Part shown: positions 36,033 through 44,927 of the stretch, piece after piece
Position numbering within the stretch: the first letter of the stretch is position 1
Layout: every line of letters starts with the position of its first letter
Assembly: GCA_017936375.1 (NCBI GenBank)
Contig: JAGBFR010000016.1
Coordinates: 1-56,572, forward strand
DNA: 56,572 bases
Reading direction: 5' to 3'
From: Clostridia bacterium
GTDB lineage: Bacteria > Bacillota > Clostridia > Christensenellales > Aristaeellaceae
Program-made: the position numbers and the translations under genes
The notes under the pieces: generated by a model
The model's database searches: none
What the model was told of the DNA's origin: nothing
Seen by the model: the letters and a program-made list of their open reading frames with translations, nothing else

Positions 36033-36508
36033 GGACGATGCTCTACCCGGGCAGCTTTGACCCGGTGACGCGGGGCCATATGGACATCATCGAGCGCGCC
36101 AGCCGCCTGTGCGACAGGCTGGTCGTCGCCGTGCTGCATAATCCCGACAAGCGCGGGGCGCTTGCCGTGGAGGAGCGCGTGCGGCTGCTAAAGAAGGCCT
36201 GCGCGGCGCTGCCTAACGTCGAGGTCATCGCCCGCGGCGGGCTGACGATCGAGTGCGCCGCTGAGGTCGGCGCGCAGGCGATCGTGCGCGGCGTGCGCCC
36301 GCTGGGCGATTTTGAGCCGGAATACCAGATGGCGCAGATCAACCGCGCGCTCGGCGGGGTGGAGACGCTGATGATGACGACCAGCGAGGGATTATCGAGC
36401 ATTTCCTCCTCGGTGGTGCGTCAGGTGGCGTCCTTCGGCGGGGATATTGCGCAGATGGTGCCGCCCGGGCTCGCGCAGGAGATTACCCGCGCGCTTGCAG
36501 GGGAATAA
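36029..36508 (+). CDS. coaD: Phosphopantetheine adenylyltransferase
   Basis: 159 residues, usual length. GTG 36029 or ATG 36038 is possible (MRTMLYPGSFDPVTRGHMDI). Nucleotidyltransferase motif GSFDPVTRGHMD (T/HxGH), RGVRPLGDFEPEYQMAQINR for pantetheine binding, and EGLSSISSSVVRQVASFGGD near the end. Adds AMP to 4'-phosphopantetheine in CoA synthesis. Coupled to rsmD. Confidence 0.96.
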   Translation: MRTMLYPGSFDPVTRGHMDIIERASRLCDRLVVAVLHNPDKRGALAVEERVRLLKKACAALPNVEVIARGGLTIECAAEVGAQAIVRGVRPLGDFEPEYQMAQINRALGGVETLMMTTSEGLSSISSSVVRQVASFGGDIAQMVPPGLAQEITRALAGE

Positions 36509-36601
36509 ATAGCGGGGATGGAATGACGGGCCGGTCCCCGGCGTTTATGAAAAAGCCGTCAATCATGCCGATCAGAAACCAATCGACACGAGGAGGATAC
36601 C

Positions 36602-37297
36602 ATGGAGAACAACGAGCGGACGGAGCGCCCGACCCGAAGGGAACAGGTCAGCGCTGACAGCATCAGCCAGGCCAAGCAGGTCATCAGCCAGATTGAGCAG
36701 ATTATCCATGAAGGCTATCGCTTTCCGCTGAAGAAGGATAAGTGCATGGTCGATGTGGCGGAAGTGCTGGATCTGACCGGCCAGCTGCACATCGTGCTGC
36801 CCAAGACCGTGATTCAGGCGCATGAGATCATGCAGCGCAGCCAGAGCATCATCGACGAGGCGACCGCCGAGGCGGACAGGATCGCGGATGAGGCGAACAA
36901 GTACCATCGCGACGCCGTCGAGGCGGCGAAGGCCACGAGCGACGAGATCCGCGCGGACGCGGACGCCTACAGCCAGAATCTGCGCAAGCAGGCGCAGGAG
37001 AACGCCGATGCGATGGTCGCCGACGCGCAGAGCCGTGCGGAGCAGATCCTCTATGCCGCGCAGATGCAGGCGCAGCAGCTCGTCGCTGAGAGCGAGATCA
37101 CCCGCCGCGCGCAGGCGGACGCCATGGAGATGCGTGAGCGCGCGCAGGCGGACGCCGCCAGCATGTACAATCAGGCGTGCGTGCATGCCGACAAGATGCT
37201 CTCCGGCGCGGCGGCGGCGCTGTCCCGCAGCGCGAATGAGCTTGCCGCTCTTCGCGACAGCCTGCTCGGCCCGGCGAACGACGAGCAGAACTATTGA
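36602..37297 (+). CDS. Coiled-coil protein downstream of coaD
   Basis: 231 residues, SD AGGAGG. N-terminal 70 residues are compact (KQVISQIEQIIHEGYRFPLK, then CMVDVAEVLDLTGQLHIVLP), the rest a long Ala/Glu/Arg coiled coil (IIDEATAEADRIADEANKYH onward). Resembles DivIVA-like or V-ATPase subunit H/E-like proteins that follow coaD in many Clostridia; role may be in division or cell-pole organisation, by context only. Cytosolic; no membrane part. Confidence 0.7.
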   Translation: MENNERTERPTRREQVSADSISQAKQVISQIEQIIHEGYRFPLKKDKCMVDVAEVLDLTGQLHIVLPKTVIQAHEIMQRSQSIIDEATAEADRIADEANKYHRDAVEAAKATSDEIRADADAYSQNLRKQAQENADAMVADAQSRAEQILYAAQMQAQQLVAESEITRRAQADAMEMRERAQADAASMYNQACVHADKMLSGAAAALSRSANELAALRDSLLGPANDEQNY

Positions 37298-37352
37298 TTG
37301 ATCCGGATGACGTGCGGCGAATCGCTTCGCCCGGCTGAAAGGAGAACCAACG

Positions 37353-38312
37353 ATGAACGAGAACAAGACGCTGTATATTGTCGTTCCCTGCTATAAGGAG
37401 CAGGAGGTGCTGCCGGAGACGAGCAAGCGCCTTGCACAGAAAATGAAGAGCCTGATGGCCGAGGGAAAGATCAGCGAGAAGAGCCGCGTGATGTTTGTCA
37501 ACGACGGCTCCAGCGATCAGACCTGGCCCATCATTGCCAAGCTCCATGAGGAGCAGCCGGAGCTCTTCTCCGGCGTCAATCTCTCCCGCAACCGCGGCCA
37601 TCAGAATGCGCTGCTGGCGGGCCTGCTCACCGCGGTCAACTATGCCGACATGATCGTCTCCATGGACGCGGACCTGCAGGACGACATCAACGCCGTCGAT
37701 GCGATGGTCGACGCCTATCACGAGGGCTATGAGGTGGTCTACGGCGTGCGCTCCAAGCGCGATACCGACACCTTCTTCAAGCGCTTCACCGCCGAAGGCT
37801 TCTACAAGGTTATGAAGGCGCTGGGCGTGGATATCGTCTTTAACCATGCGGATTACAGGCTGATGAGCCGCCGCGCGGTCGAGGGCCTTGCCTCCTTCAC
37901 CGAGGTCAACCTGTTCCTGCGCGGCATCGTGCCGCAGATCGGCTACAAGTGGACGACGGTGACGTATGAGCGCGCGGAGCGCTTTGCGGGCGAGAGCAAG
38001 TACCCGCTCAAGAAGATGCTCGCCTTTGCGGCGGACGGCATCACCTCCTTCTCCGTTAAGCCCATCCGCCTTGTGCTGACGACGGGCGTGATCGTCTTCT
38101 TCGTCAGCCTGCTGATGCTGCTTTATGCGCTGATCGCCAAGCTGACGGGCAATACCTCCGCCGGCTGGACGAGCCTGATGGGCTCCATCTGGCTGATCGG
38201 CGGCGTGCAGCTGCTCAGCCTCGGCGTGATCGGCGAGTACATCGGCAAGATCTACAACGAGACCAAGCGCCGTCCGCGCTTCATCATCGAGCGCGTGCTC
38301 AATAAGCAGTAA
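37353..38312 (+). CDS. GtrB-type polyprenyl-phosphate glycosyltransferase
   Basis: 319 residues. GT2 domain with YIVVPCYKEQEVLPETSKRL, FVNDGSSDQTW, LSRNRGHQNALLAGL, SMDADLQDD (DxD) and FNHADYRLMSRRAVEGLASF; C-terminal pair of membrane helices (IRLVLTTGVIVFFVSLLMLL and GSIWLIGGVQLLSLGVIGEY). This is the GtrB/ArnC-like family that loads a sugar on undecaprenyl phosphate at the membrane. The GtrA-type partner may be the fused gene at 25327..26373 or elsewhere. SD AAAGGAG before ATG 37353. Confidence 0.9.
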   Translation: MNENKTLYIVVPCYKEQEVLPETSKRLAQKMKSLMAEGKISEKSRVMFVNDGSSDQTWPIIAKLHEEQPELFSGVNLSRNRGHQNALLAGLLTAVNYADMIVSMDADLQDDINAVDAMVDAYHEGYEVVYGVRSKRDTDTFFKRFTAEGFYKVMKALGVDIVFNHADYRLMSRRAVEGLASFTEVNLFLRGIVPQIGYKWTTVTYERAERFAGESKYPLKKMLAFAADGITSFSVKPIRLVLTTGVIVFFVSLLMLLYALIAKLTGNTSAGWTSLMGSIWLIGGVQLLSLGVIGEYIGKIYNETKRRPRFIIERVLNKQ

Positions 38313-38331
38313 CAGCGAGTTTCGCTCATTC

Positions 38332-38357
38332 AAGCCCTCCGCAAGGAGGGCTTTTCA
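38332..38357 (+). terminator. Terminator
   Basis: AAGCCCTCC-gcaa-GGAGGGCTT followed by TTC; ends the glycosyltransferase transcript. Confidence 0.85.
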
Positions 38358-38411
38358 AAAGCACCAAAGCAGAGCGTGAAACAGCCTAATCAGGAAAGCG
38401 GGATAAATCTC

Positions 38412-39779
38412 ATGAATCAGAGGATCATAACCATTGCGGCGCTTGGCCCGGACACGGGCGATATGCTCACCCTCGGCGCGCTCTCTGCCATGCGGGGGGC
38501 GAAGCGGCTGATCCTGCGCACGGCGCAGCATGGCGTGGCCGCGCTGCTGGAGAGCGAGGGCGTCGCCTATGAGACGCTCGACGCGCTTTATGAGGCGTGC
38601 GAGGATTTTGACGAGCTGTGCGAGGCGGCGGCGGATGCGCTGATCGCCCGCGCCGAAGAGGCGGGAGAATTGTGCTACGCCGTCAGCGAGCCGGGCAGCG
38701 ACGCGACCGTCCGCGCGCTGGCGAAGGCGCTCCCGGAGGGGATGGCGCTGCGCGTGGTCGGCGGCTTGACGCTCTCGCAGGCGGCGGCCTGCGCGGTAAT
38801 CCCGTACGGCGTCAACACCGAGAATCTGCGCACGATCACCGCGCTGTCCACGGATGAAATCCGCGTGCAGGCGGACTGCCCGCAGGTCATCACGGAGATT
38901 GATACGAAGTACATCGCCTCGGATGTCAAGCTCTGGCTGAGCGACCTGTTTGAGGACGAGATGACGGTCTACTTTGTCGAGAATGCGGCGGACGGGACGG
39001 CGGCAAGGCCGATCCTGCTGTGCGATCTGGACAGGCAGCCGCATTATGATCACAGGACGGCGGTGCTCGTGCCCGCGGTGAGCGTCTATGAGCGCACGCG
39101 CGCGACGTATGAGGACTTTGTGCAGGTGATCGGCAGGCTGCGCGGCCCGGGCGGCTGCCCGTGGGACAGGGCGCAGACGCACCATACCCTGCGCCAGTAC
39201 ATGATCGAGGAGGCCTGCGAGGCGGCCGAGGTCATGGACGGGGACGACCCGATGAAGATCGCCGACGAGCTGGGCGACGTGCTGCTGCAGGTCGTGCTCA
39301 ATGCGGCCATCGGCGCGGAGCACAGGGACTTTACCGACCGTGATGTGACGAGCATGGCCGCGCATAAGATGATCACGCGGCATGAGCATGTCTTCGGCAC
39401 GGCAAGGGCGAAGGACGCGCAGGCCGTCACCTCCGTATGGGAGAATGCAAAGAAGAAGGAGCGCGGCGAGCAGACGGCGCTGGAGCGCGTGCGCGACGTC
39501 GCGCCCTCGCTGCCGGGGCTGATGCGCGCGCAGAAGGTTGTTCGCCGGCAGATGCAGGCGCAGGGCACACCCGTCAGCCGCGAGGATGCGCTGTCGCAGG
39601 TGATCACTTCTGCAAAGGCCATGGAGAAGGCCGGCGCGGGAGAAAGGGAGCTGGGCGCGCTGCTGGAGGCCTGCGCGCTGCTGGCGCACGCCATGGATCT
39701 GGATGCGGAGACGGCGCTGCGCGCAAAAACGGCGGCGCGAATTGCGGATCTGGCAGAAGAAAGCGGGAAAAATTGCTGA
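38412..39779 (+). CDS. mazG: MazG pyrophosphohydrolase with N-terminal methylase-like domain (YabN type)
   Basis: 455 residues from ATG 38412 (MNQRIITIAALGPDTGDMLT). The N-terminal 220 residues are like a tetrapyrrole methylase (YAVSEPGSDATVRALAKALP, VVGGLTLSQAAACAV). The MazG domain follows: RLRGPGGCPWDRAQTHHTLR, EEACEAAEVMDGDDPMKIAD, ELGDVLLQVVLNA. Same fusion as B. subtilis YabN, in the sporulation-linked yab cluster. Hydrolyses NTPs to NMP and PPi; the methylase part has no proven substrate. Followed by hup. Confidence 0.92.
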   Translation: MNQRIITIAALGPDTGDMLTLGALSAMRGAKRLILRTAQHGVAALLESEGVAYETLDALYEACEDFDELCEAAADALIARAEEAGELCYAVSEPGSDATVRALAKALPEGMALRVVGGLTLSQAAACAVIPYGVNTENLRTITALSTDEIRVQADCPQVITEIDTKYIASDVKLWLSDLFEDEMTVYFVENAADGTAARPILLCDLDRQPHYDHRTAVLVPAVSVYERTRATYEDFVQVIGRLRGPGGCPWDRAQTHHTLRQYMIEEACEAAEVMDGDDPMKIADELGDVLLQVVLNAAIGAEHRDFTDRDVTSMAAHKMITRHEHVFGTARAKDAQAVTSVWENAKKKERGEQTALERVRDVAPSLPGLMRAQKVVRRQMQAQGTPVSREDALSQVITSAKAMEKAGAGERELGALLEACALLAHAMDLDAETALRAKTAARIADLAEESGKNC

Positions 39780-39816
39780 TTTTACAAAGAAATTTCGGAA
39801 AAATCGCATTCCCCTC

Positions 39817-39845
39817 TTGCATGATTGCGTAAATGCATGTAGAAT
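39817..39845 (+). promoter_or_regulatory. hup promoter
   Basis: -35 TTGCAT (39817..39822), 17-bp spacer, -10 TAGAAT (39840..39845). The leader holds a hairpin GCCGTCA-tgatttTGACGGC at about 39885..39904. Confidence 0.7.
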
Positions 39846-39931
39846 ATGTTCCAGTTGCCTTTTGGCAATTCAATCTGAACGAAGAGCCGTCATGATTTTG
39901 ACGGCCTGCATAATGGGAGGATTATCAAGCT

Positions 39932-40207
39932 ATGAACAAGAATGAACTGAGCGCGGCGATCGCCGCGAAGGCCGGTCTCACCCGCAAGGACGCTGAGGCT
40001 GCGCTGTCCGCTATGAGCGACATCATTGCCGAGAGCCTCAAGAACGGCGAGAAGGTCCAGATCGTGGGCTTCGGCGCGTTCGAGGTCAAGGAGCGTCCGG
40101 CCCGCAAGGCCCGCAACCCGAAGACCGGTGAGGAGATCCAGATCGGCGCCCGCCGCTCCCCGATGTTCAAGCCGGGCAAGGTGCTCAAGGAAGCTGTCGA
40201 GGGCTAA
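39932..40207 (+). CDS. hup: HU-type DNA-binding protein
   Basis: 91 residues, full length. MNKNELSAAIAAKAGLTRKD then VQIVGFGAFEVKERPARKAR, NPKTGEEIQI and the C-terminal FKPGKVLKEAV are the HU/IHF signature. Non-specific DNA bending and nucleoid packing. Own promoter, structured leader and strong terminator, as expected for an abundant protein. Directly downstream of mazG as in other Firmicutes. Confidence 0.97.
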   Translation: MNKNELSAAIAAKAGLTRKDAEAALSAMSDIIAESLKNGEKVQIVGFGAFEVKERPARKARNPKTGEEIQIGARRSPMFKPGKVLKEAVEG

Positions 40208-40219
40208 GATAACCACATT

Positions 40220-40246
40220 CCCCGGGAGGATTTCCCGGGGTTTTTT
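40220..40246 (+). terminator. Terminator after hup
   Basis: CCCCGGGA-ggatt-TCCCGGGG followed by TTTTTT. Confidence 0.92.
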
Positions 40247-40360
40247 CATGCCGGCGGAGAATGGGGAAGAAAAAGGAAATCGCCATCCGGGGTGGAATTA
40301 CAATAAGATGGGCCGTCCGGCCCCTCGGGCTGCCGCGCAGGCGGCGGAAGGAGAACAGCG

Positions 40361-41278
40361 ATGACATACCTGCTTAAACCCATGAGTTACGTGCTGGCGA
40401 TTGCCCTTGGCTATCTGCTGCGGCGCGCGGGCCTCTTTTCTGCGCAGGAGCGGGGGACGCTCTCCAAGGTCATGCTCAATATCACGCTGCCCTGCGCGAT
40501 CATTCAGGCGTTTGACGGCGTACAGCCGGGGTCTGAGCTGTTCATGATCGCAGGGCTTGGCTTCCTGTGCGCAGGGCTGCCGATTCTTATGGTATATATG
40601 ACCACGCGCGGCGTGCCGACGGCGCTGCGCGCCTACCGGATGCTCAATATCGGCGGGTACAACATCGGCTGCTTTTCCGTGCCGCTGATCTCTGCGTTCT
40701 TCGGCAGCGCGGGCGTGGTCACGGCCTGCCTGTTTGACATCGGCAACGCCGTCATCATGACCGGCGGCGCATACGCCATCACCAGCTCGCTGCTGGGCAC
40801 GGGCGGCGGCGAGCGTGAGGGGGCGAAGGAGATTGCGCTCAAATTCCTCAGGTCCGTGCCGTTTGATACGTATATGCTGCTCCTCGCCGTCAGCGCGCTG
40901 GGGCTGAGGCTGCCCTCGGCCGTCTTTGCGCTCACCCAGCCGATGGGGCAGGCCAACGGCTTCATTGCCATGTTCATCATCGGCATGGCCTTTGAGCCGG
41001 CGGGCGACGCCGCGCTGCTGCGGGAGGCCGTGCGCGAGCTCTGCCTGCGCTATGCGCTGGCGGCGGTCTTTGCGCTGGCGATCGGCCTGCTTGCGCCGTT
41101 TGATCTGATGACGCGTCAGGTGCTTGCGGTGGTCTGCTTTGCGCCGCTGTCGAGCCTCTCGCCCATCTATACCGAGCGCTGCCGCAGCGATGCGGCGCTC
41201 GCCAGCTTCACCAATTCGATCTCCATCGCCGTCAGCCTGATCTGCATGCTCGGGCTGTCGATGGCATTCATGGCCTGA
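40361..41278 (+). CDS. AEC-family transporter 1
   Basis: 305 residues, about ten membrane helices in two five-helix halves. MLNITLPCAIIQAF and NIGGYNIGCFSVPLISAFFG (first half), QPMGQANGFIAMFIIGMAFE (second half) are family patterns of auxin-efflux-carrier-type proteins, which in bacteria often move organic or amino acids (malate, malonate). Paralogue of 42464..43378, with a DUF362 ferredoxin gene between them. Substrate unknown. Confidence 0.85.
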   Translation: MTYLLKPMSYVLAIALGYLLRRAGLFSAQERGTLSKVMLNITLPCAIIQAFDGVQPGSELFMIAGLGFLCAGLPILMVYMTTRGVPTALRAYRMLNIGGYNIGCFSVPLISAFFGSAGVVTACLFDIGNAVIMTGGAYAITSSLLGTGGGEREGAKEIALKFLRSVPFDTYMLLLAVSALGLRLPSAVFALTQPMGQANGFIAMFIIGMAFEPAGDAALLREAVRELCLRYALAAVFALAIGLLAPFDLMTRQVLAVVCFAPLSSLSPIYTERCRSDAALASFTNSISIAVSLICMLGLSMAFMA

Positions 41279-41323
41279 GGCCGCACACAGGGAGTAACCA
41301 TCCAATTCAAGGAGGAAAGAAAT

Positions 41324-42454
41324 ATGGAAAAGGCAAAGGTGTTTTTTACGGATTTCCGCACCCCGGCGGGCGGCGATGGCCTGCCCACCAAGCTCAAGAA
41401 GCTGATCATGAAGGCCGGCATCGGCGAAATGGATCTGGACGGCAAGTTTGTCGCGATCAAGATGCACTTCGGCGAGCTGGGCAACATCAGCTATCTGCGC
41501 CCGAACTATGCCCGCGCTGTCGTGGACGTGGTGAAGGCGCTGGGCGGCAAGCCTTACCTGACCGACTGCAACACGCTTTATCCCGGCAGCCGCAAGAATG
41601 CGCTGGAGCATCTTGAGTGCGCCTGGCAGAATGGATTCACCCCGCTGACGGTCGGCTGCCCGATCCTCATCGGCGACGGCCTCAAGGGCACGGACGACGT
41701 GGCTGTGCCGGTCGAGGGCGGCGAGTATGTGAAGGAGGCGCGCATCGGCCGTGCGGTGATGGATGCGGACGTCTTCATCAGCCTCACCCACTTCAAGGGC
41801 CACGAGTCCACGGGCTTTGGCGGCACGATCAAGAACATCGGCATGGGCTGCGGTTCCCGCGCGGGCAAGAAGGACCAGCACTCCCACGGCAAGGCGCAGA
41901 TTGACGAGGCGGCCTGCCGCGGCTGCAAGCGCTGCATGCGCGAATGCGCGAACGACGGCCTCGTCTTTGACGAGGAGACCCGCAAGATGCACGTGGATCT
42001 TGACCACTGCGTGGGCTGCGGCCGCTGCGTGGGCGCGTGCAATTTCGACGCGATCTCCTTCGGCGAGGACAACGCCAACGAGATGCTCTGCTGCCGCATG
42101 GCCGAGTACACGAAGGCCGTCGTCGACGGCCGCCCGCAGTTCCACATCTCCCTGATCGTGGACGTCTCTCCGAACTGCGACTGCCACAGCGAGAACGACG
42201 CGCCCATCCTGCCCAATATCGGCATGTTCGCCTCGTTTGATCCGCTGGCCCTGGATCAGGCGTGCGTGGATGCGTGCCTCGCCGCCAGCCCGATGCCGAA
42301 CTCTCAGCTCTGGGACAACCTGCGCAAGCCGGGCTTCGCCGACTGGGGCGATCCGTTCAAGAATTCCACGCCGGAATCCGAGTGGCGCGCCTGCCTGGAG
42401 CATGCGGAGAAGATTGGCCTCGGCGTGCGCGAGTACGACCTGATCAAGATGTAA
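41324..42454 (+). CDS. DUF362 protein with 2[4Fe-4S] ferredoxin domain
   Basis: 376 residues, SD GGAGG. DUF362 domain (KVFFTDFRTPAGGDGLPTKL ... VAIKMHFGELGNISYLRPNY ... FISLTHFKGHESTGFGGTIK, GMGCGSRAGK) carries a ferredoxin insert or tail with two 4Fe-4S sites: CRGCKRCMREC and CVGCGRCVGAC. Family of unknown reaction, frequent in strict anaerobes. Position between two AEC transporters suggests a redox step on a transported acid; that is inference. Confidence 0.88.
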   Translation: MEKAKVFFTDFRTPAGGDGLPTKLKKLIMKAGIGEMDLDGKFVAIKMHFGELGNISYLRPNYARAVVDVVKALGGKPYLTDCNTLYPGSRKNALEHLECAWQNGFTPLTVGCPILIGDGLKGTDDVAVPVEGGEYVKEARIGRAVMDADVFISLTHFKGHESTGFGGTIKNIGMGCGSRAGKKDQHSHGKAQIDEAACRGCKRCMRECANDGLVFDEETRKMHVDLDHCVGCGRCVGACNFDAISFGEDNANEMLCCRMAEYTKAVVDGRPQFHISLIVDVSPNCDCHSENDAPILPNIGMFASFDPLALDQACVDACLAASPMPNSQLWDNLRKPGFADWGDPFKNSTPESEWRACLEHAEKIGLGVREYDLIKM

Positions 42455-42463
42455 TTCGGGGGC

Positions 42464-43378
42464 ATGGCTATGCTGGATATCCTGATGCGCGCGGGCAGCT
42501 TCATCGCGATCATTGCGCTGGGCTTCCTGCTGCGCAGAGTCGGTTTTTTCAAGGCGCAGGATTTTGATGTGCTGGCGAAGATCAGCATCCGTATCACGCT
42601 GCCCTGTGCGATCATCACCAGCTTTGCCGGCAAGACGATCGACCCGGCGCTTTTAAGCCTGCCGCTGATGGCGATTGCCTGCGGCGCGGTCTACGCTGCG
42701 GCGGGCTGGCTTCTGGGCCGCGGGCGCGGGCGGGAGGCGCAGGCCTTCTCCATGCTCAATCTGGCGGGCTACAACATCGGCACGTTCGTCATCCCCTTCG
42801 CACAGAGCTTCCTCGGCGCAGCGGGCGTCGTCGCCGTGAGTATCTTTGATACGGGCAATGCGCTGATCTGTCTGGGCGGCGTATTCAGCCTTGCCTGCAT
42901 GGTCAAGGACGGCGGCGGCTTCTCGGCGAAGCGGGTGATCCGCTCGCTGTGTACGTCGGTGCCCTTTATCACCTACATGCTCATGCTGACGATGAATCTG
43001 ACGAAGATTCCGGTTCCCGCCTTTGTGCTCTCCGTGGCGGAGGTGGGCGGCGGGGCGAATGCCTTCATGGCGATGCTCATGATCGGCGTCGGCTTCCGTC
43101 TGGAGTTTAACCGTGAGCAGCTGACGGCTATCGCGCGGATTGTCAGTATCCGCTATGCGCTGGCGACGATCTTTGCGCTGGCGTATTATTTCCTCACGCC
43201 GTTTGCGCTGGAGGTGCGTCAGGCGCTGGTGATCCTCGCGTTTGCGCCCATCGGCTCCGCCGTGCCGGCCTTTACGCGCGAGATGAACAGCGATTCCGGC
43301 CTTGCCTCGGTCATCAATTCCGTCTGTATGGTCATCAGCATTGCGATTATCGTCTCTCTGCTGGTCATCATGCTGTAA
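42464..43378 (+). CDS. AEC-family transporter 2
   Basis: 304 residues, about ten membrane helices. KISIRITLPCAIITSFAGKT, NLAGYNIGTFVIPFAQSFLG and GGGANAFMAMLMIGVGF match the AEC family and parallel the first copy at the same positions. Starts 9 bases after the DUF362 stop, so it is co-transcribed. The two copies may form a heteromer or have different directions or substrates. Confidence 0.85.
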   Translation: MAMLDILMRAGSFIAIIALGFLLRRVGFFKAQDFDVLAKISIRITLPCAIITSFAGKTIDPALLSLPLMAIACGAVYAAAGWLLGRGRGREAQAFSMLNLAGYNIGTFVIPFAQSFLGAAGVVAVSIFDTGNALICLGGVFSLACMVKDGGGFSAKRVIRSLCTSVPFITYMLMLTMNLTKIPVPAFVLSVAEVGGGANAFMAMLMIGVGFRLEFNREQLTAIARIVSIRYALATIFALAYYFLTPFALEVRQALVILAFAPIGSAVPAFTREMNSDSGLASVINSVCMVISIAIIVSLLVIML

Positions 43379-43396
43379 ATTAAAAAACATGAATAA

Positions 43397-43428
43397 AAGG
43401 GAGTTCGCCTGCAGCGGCGGACTCCCTT
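43397..43428. terminator. Terminator between convergent genes
   Basis: AAGGGAGTTCGCC-tgcagc-GGCGGACTCCCTT, a long stem flanked by A-rich sequence left and TTATTT right; serves the AEC gene rightward and probably the ferritin-like gene leftward. Confidence 0.8.
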
Positions 43429-43436
43429 ATTTGTGC

Positions 43437-44705
43437 TCACAGGGGGCTCATCTCCGTATAGCCCTGAATGGATGGATCGCGGCCGATCTGGGTATTGTCC
43501 CGCGTGCGGCAGCGCAGCTCTCTGACGGGGTGCGGCGCGGTTTCATAGCGGTAATCCTGACCGGACGCGGCAATCGTGCGCTCGATGACCTCGTGGCTGG
43601 CGGCGGGGGCCTGCGCGTCGTGCACGATGCGCTGATAGGCGAAGAAGGGATCCGCCTCCCCGAGGCTCTGCACGGGGACGGGATGCATATCCTTGTAGGT
43701 CAGCTGCGCCGTCGTCAGCAGCGCGCGGACATAGGGGATATTCGACTCGAGCCGAAGCGGCGCGGGGAATTCGGGATTGGGGATGACCTGCTGCCAGTGC
43801 TTGCCCTCATACTGCTCGAGCAGCTGCGCGGCCTTGTGCAGGTGGGCGACCTCCTGCTCCAGATGGCGCGCCCAGATGCGGCGGATGCGCCCGTCGGTCT
43901 CCGTCTGCTCGCAGGACCAGTAGAGGTAGCACTCGACGTATTCGTGCATGAGCATGCATTCCAGCCAGCTCATGTCCGGATTCTGCAGCGCCTCGTACTG
44001 GGAGACATGCTGCTCCTCGATCATGGCGATCTCCTGATAGAGCCTGCGGCCGATGTCGTTGCCGTAGAAGCCGTTTGCATTCATATAGTAATTCATGGTC
44101 TGCTGCTCGGCGGCGGTGATGATGGATGCGGCGAGCAGATCGAACAGCGGCGCTTCCTTGCCAAGCGGGGCGGGCAGGCCGTCCTTGGGGAATCTGTGCT
44201 CGCTGATGGTCGGGCGGCCGGGCATGATTTCCGTGTACCGGCCGACAAGGCGCTCGGCATGCTCGCCGGTGTCCGTTTCCAGCAGGTCGGCATAGCGGTA
44301 GAGGTGGTCAAAATCCTCAAGCAGGGCAAGATCGAGCGCCTCCCTGACCTGCGGGCAGGAGACGCGCTGCGCCAGATGCGCCGTCAGATCGACGGCCAGC
44401 TGCTCGTAGCCGATGGTGTGCTCAAGGATGCTCTCTGAGATGGGCTTGAGCACGGAGAGCTTCTTTTGCTGCTGCTGCTCGGTGCGGCGGGTCATCGCCA
44501 GCTCCCGCCGCAGATCCTGATTGCGGCAGTGGCGCGCCATCTGATGGGAGAACTTCACGGCCTCAAACTCCGTGCCGTTCATCAGGATGATGCGGCATTT
44601 GGTGTAGGGATCTACGGTCTTCGGGTCGTAGGGCGCGGGATAGAGCGCGGCGAAGCTCTCGAACGTGCCGGTGATCGGCATGGGCCGCTCACTGAATGGA
44701 TTCAT
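43437..44705 (-). CDS. Ferritin-like helical protein, unknown function
   Basis: 422 residues from ATG 44705 (MNPFSERPMPITGTFESFAA), SD GGAGG 10 bases upstream. The middle is a four-helix type bundle with repeated acid/His pairs: LLEDFDHLYRYADLLETD, ASIITAAEQQTMNYYMNANG, YQEIAMIEEQHVSQYEALQN, LMHEYVECYLYWSCEQ and RHLEQEVAHLHKAAQLLEQY. The E...EExxH spacing suggests a di-iron site. The N-terminal segment (PYDPKTVDPYTKCRIILMNG) and a long C-terminal part are unfamiliar. No named family; oxygen/peroxide defence or storage is a guess. Confidence 0.65.
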   Translation of the reverse strand: MNPFSERPMPITGTFESFAALYPAPYDPKTVDPYTKCRIILMNGTEFEAVKFSHQMARHCRNQDLRRELAMTRRTEQQQQKKLSVLKPISESILEHTIGYEQLAVDLTAHLAQRVSCPQVREALDLALLEDFDHLYRYADLLETDTGEHAERLVGRYTEIMPGRPTISEHRFPKDGLPAPLGKEAPLFDLLAASIITAAEQQTMNYYMNANGFYGNDIGRRLYQEIAMIEEQHVSQYEALQNPDMSWLECMLMHEYVECYLYWSCEQTETDGRIRRIWARHLEQEVAHLHKAAQLLEQYEGKHWQQVIPNPEFPAPLRLESNIPYVRALLTTAQLTYKDMHPVPVQSLGEADPFFAYQRIVHDAQAPAASHEVIERTIAASGQDYRYETAPHPVRELRCRTRDNTQIGRDPSIQGYTEMSPL

Positions 44706-44848
44706 AGGGGTCGCCTCCTTGCTGCGTGGATAGGGATTCATAGCCAGTATATCCGCCGGGGCGCCGGCTTATGCGGGGAGGAGACTGACGGATGAATTGC
44801 AGTCAGGAAATGATATATAAATTGTACGTTTAGAAAGAAATATTTTCC

Positions 44849-44877
44849 TTGCAGTCGGACTTCCCCGCGCATATAAT
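44849..44877 (+). promoter_or_regulatory. Promoter of the decarboxylase pump genes
   Basis: -35 TTGCAG (44849..44854), 17-bp spacer, -10 TATAAT (44872..44877). Divergent from the ferritin-like gene; the leader is about 45 bases. Confidence 0.75.
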
Positions 44878-44927
44878 ATTAATGTTAGTTAATTTTTTTC
44901 CATCAGGAAAAGAACGGAGGAAAAACC

